From Gammaproteobacteria bacterium (GTDB taxonomy: Bacteria; Pseudomonadota; Gammaproteobacteria; HTCC5015), in NCBI GenBank assembly GCA_016928055.1, contig JAFGLM010000006.1, positions 1 through 63,324 on the forward strand: 63,324 nt of DNA, written 5' to 3'. Of the stretch, positions 61,957 to 63,324 are shown piece after piece (the first letter of the stretch is position 1; each line of letters starts with the position of its first letter). Both the position numbers and the translations under genes were made by a program. A model generated the notes under the pieces. That model saw only the letters and a program-made list of their open reading frames with translations, was not told the DNA's origin and searched no databases.

Positions 61957-63324
61957 ATGAACAAAGTAAAATTATTTTTCTGTTTGTGTTTAAGTTTTTT
62001 GGTAACAATCAGCGCCGTCAGTCACGCTGCGTCCGAGCCGGCCGAAATTACCGGCAAAGTGACAATCCCACCGGGACCGGAATATTTACACAACGCCGTT
62101 TTCTATCAGATATATCCGCAAACATTTTTAGATACCGATGCCGATGGTATCGGCGATCTGGAAGGCATTATTCAAAAACTGGATTATGTAAAAAGTCTGG
62201 GAGTCGATGGTTTCTGGATTAATCCCTTTTTTACTTCACCGTTTAATGATGCCGGTTACGACGTATCGGATTATTACAGTGTTGCGCCGCGTTACGGCAG
62301 CAACGCCGATGCCAAACGAATGTTTGACGAAGCGGAAAAACGGGACTTAAAAATTTTAATCGACTGGGTCATCAGTTATAGCAGCATCGATCATCCCTGG
62401 TTTCAGGAATCCGCCAAACAGGAAAAAAATAAATATTCCAACTGGTATATCTGGACCGATAACACCTGGATTAATCCGCCGATGGCCTATCGCGATGCCT
62501 TTATCAAAGGCTACAGTCGTCGCAACGGTCAGTTTATGCGTAATTTTTACTGGAGCCAGCCGGCTCTGAATTTTGGTTTTGCCAAACCCGAACAATCCTG
62601 GATGCTGCCGATCGATCATCCCGATGTGCTGGCATTGCAGGAAGAACTTAAGAAAGTATTACGCTTCTGGATGGATATGGGCGCCGACGGTTTTCGTGCC
62701 GATATGGCCGGCGCACTGGTTAAGAATGCCAATATCACCGGTAACGATCAGTTTTTCAGTACCCGCGATGAAGGCACCAAAATATTCTGGAACAAAATTC
62801 GCAAATTAATGGACACGGAATATCCTGGTTCATTTATGGTAGCCGAATGGTCGCATCCGGAATCTGCCTTAAATGGCGGTGGTTTTCATGCCGATTTTTT
62901 TCACTGGTTTCAGGGTTATAACGATCTTCTGCAAAAAGAAAGCTGGCGAATTCTGAATGGCTACTCGGAAGGACATAGTTTTTTTGACAAGGAAGGCAAG
63001 GGCAGCGTAACCGATTTTCTCGCCAGTTATCTCGATCAATATGAAAAGACAGTCGGCAAAGGTTATATCAATCTGCCGCTCGGTAATCATGACCTGTCGC
63101 GTTTGAATATCAAACGCTCAACAAAAGATCTGGAAATTATTTATGCCTTTTCGCTGACCATGCCCGGCATTCCGTTTATTTTTTACGGAAATGAAATCGG
63201 CATGAAGCAATTATATGGCTTACCGTATGTCGAAGGTGCCTATAAACCGCGGGCAGGCGGACGTACACCGATGCAATGGACTGCAGGCAAGAACAAGGGT
63301 TTTTCGCAAGGAGATCCTGATCAA
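61957..63324 (+). CDS. GH13 alpha-amylase-family enzyme, exported, 3' end outside the window
   Basis: 456 codons open to the window edge, no stop reached. GGGAGA before ATG 61957; signal peptide ends VSHAA (~residue 26). GH13 barrel starts at NAVFYQIYPQTFLDTDADGI. Nucleophile Asp in GADGFRADMAGA (~residue 248), acid/base Glu in MVAEWSHPESALNGGGFHAD, and the third Asp in LPLGNHDLSRLN are present. Region I is unusual: LIDWVISYSSIDHPWF lacks the normal Asn-His pair. The closing LTMPGIPFIFYGNEIGMKQL is typical of alpha-glucosidase/oligo-glucosidase members. It is in line with the sugar porter upstream. Substrate not predictable; alpha-glucan is the family norm. Confidence 0.93.
   Translation, partial: MNKVKLFFCLCLSFLVTISAVSHAASEPAEITGKVTIPPGPEYLHNAVFYQIYPQTFLDTDADGIGDLEGIIQKLDYVKSLGVDGFWINPFFTSPFNDAGYDVSDYYSVAPRYGSNADAKRMFDEAEKRDLKILIDWVISYSSIDHPWFQESAKQEKNKYSNWYIWTDNTWINPPMAYRDAFIKGYSRRNGQFMRNFYWSQPALNFGFAKPEQSWMLPIDHPDVLALQEELKKVLRFWMDMGADGFRADMAGALVKNANITGNDQFFSTRDEGTKIFWNKIRKLMDTEYPGSFMVAEWSHPESALNGGGFHADFFHWFQGYNDLLQKESWRILNGYSEGHSFFDKEGKGSVTDFLASYLDQYEKTVGKGYINLPLGNHDLSRLNIKRSTKDLEIIYAFSLTMPGIPFIFYGNEIGMKQLYGLPYVEGAYKPRAGGRTPMQWTAGKNKGFSQGDPDQ

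Noticed and set aside
1..63324. tRNA, rRNA or riboswitch genes
   Set aside because: No cloverleaf, rRNA stretch or known riboswitch core was recognised by eye in any intergenic region.

Overview
The window reads as chromosomal DNA of a polysaccharide-degrading gammaproteobacterium of the Cellvibrio/Saccharophagus type. The evidence is two large TonB-dependent receptors, many lipoprotein-type glycoside hydrolases, a poly-serine linker in a GH5 enzyme, and a GH95 / TonB receptor / GH35 / GH31 gene order that I recognise from the xyloglucan locus of Cellvibrio japonicus. The assignment rests on gene content and memory of families; no database search was run.

Layout. (1) 1-10.75 kb: a giant exported SpvB/RHS protein with a fibronectin-III-rich N-terminus, followed by an overlapping small membrane protein gene, possibly a toxin and its immunity partner. 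(2) 11-17.7 kb: a TonB receptor and a LacI regulator. Three near-identical palindromes (TGACACCGGTGTCA type) lie among them, together with an orphan terminator/operator pair that has no gene between, and a GC-rich Fic gene that looks inserted. (3) 17.7-21.4 kb: a pentose-dehydrogenase-like SDR, a FadR-type GntR regulator and an SSS symporter. (4) 21.5-33.5 kb: arabinan and arabinoside breakdown by GH97, a mutarotase, GH43, endo-arabinanase GH43, GH51, GH127, a second GH43 without signal peptide, and a GPH-type symporter. (5) 33.6-37.6 kb: araBDA, the isomerase route for L-arabinose. (6) 37.7-59.7 kb: xyloglucan breakdown by GH2, GH5, a SASA/CE20-like acetylesterase, GH3, GH31 with PA14, GH35, a TonB receptor, GH95 and a divergent GH74. 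(7) 59.9-63.3 kb: a DUF559 gene bounded by inverted repeats, a sugar-porter MFS transporter, and a GH13 enzyme that runs off the window end.

How the genes fit together. GH74 and the lipoprotein GH5 would cut the xyloglucan backbone outside the cell and the TonB receptor at 51.7-54.6 kb would import the oligosaccharides. The acetylesterase, GH95 (fucose), GH35 and GH2 (galactose), GH31 (xylose) and GH3 (glucose) would then dismantle them. In parallel, endo-arabinanase, the GH43 enzymes, GH51 and GH127 would release L-arabinose for araBDA. Apart from a 155-bp gap with a terminator upstream of the GPH symporter, everything from GH95 (57,253) to GH127 (28,726) runs on the minus strand with repeated 4-base start/stop overlaps, so the arabinose and xyloglucan blocks appear to be physically fused. 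Three candidate regulatory systems are visible: the LacI palindromes in region 2, an AT-rich palindrome shared by the SSS symporter and araB promoters, and TATACTATA repeats between GH95 and GH74. Boundaries are firm for long genes. Start codons were revised where a ribosome binding site or signal peptide favoured another start.
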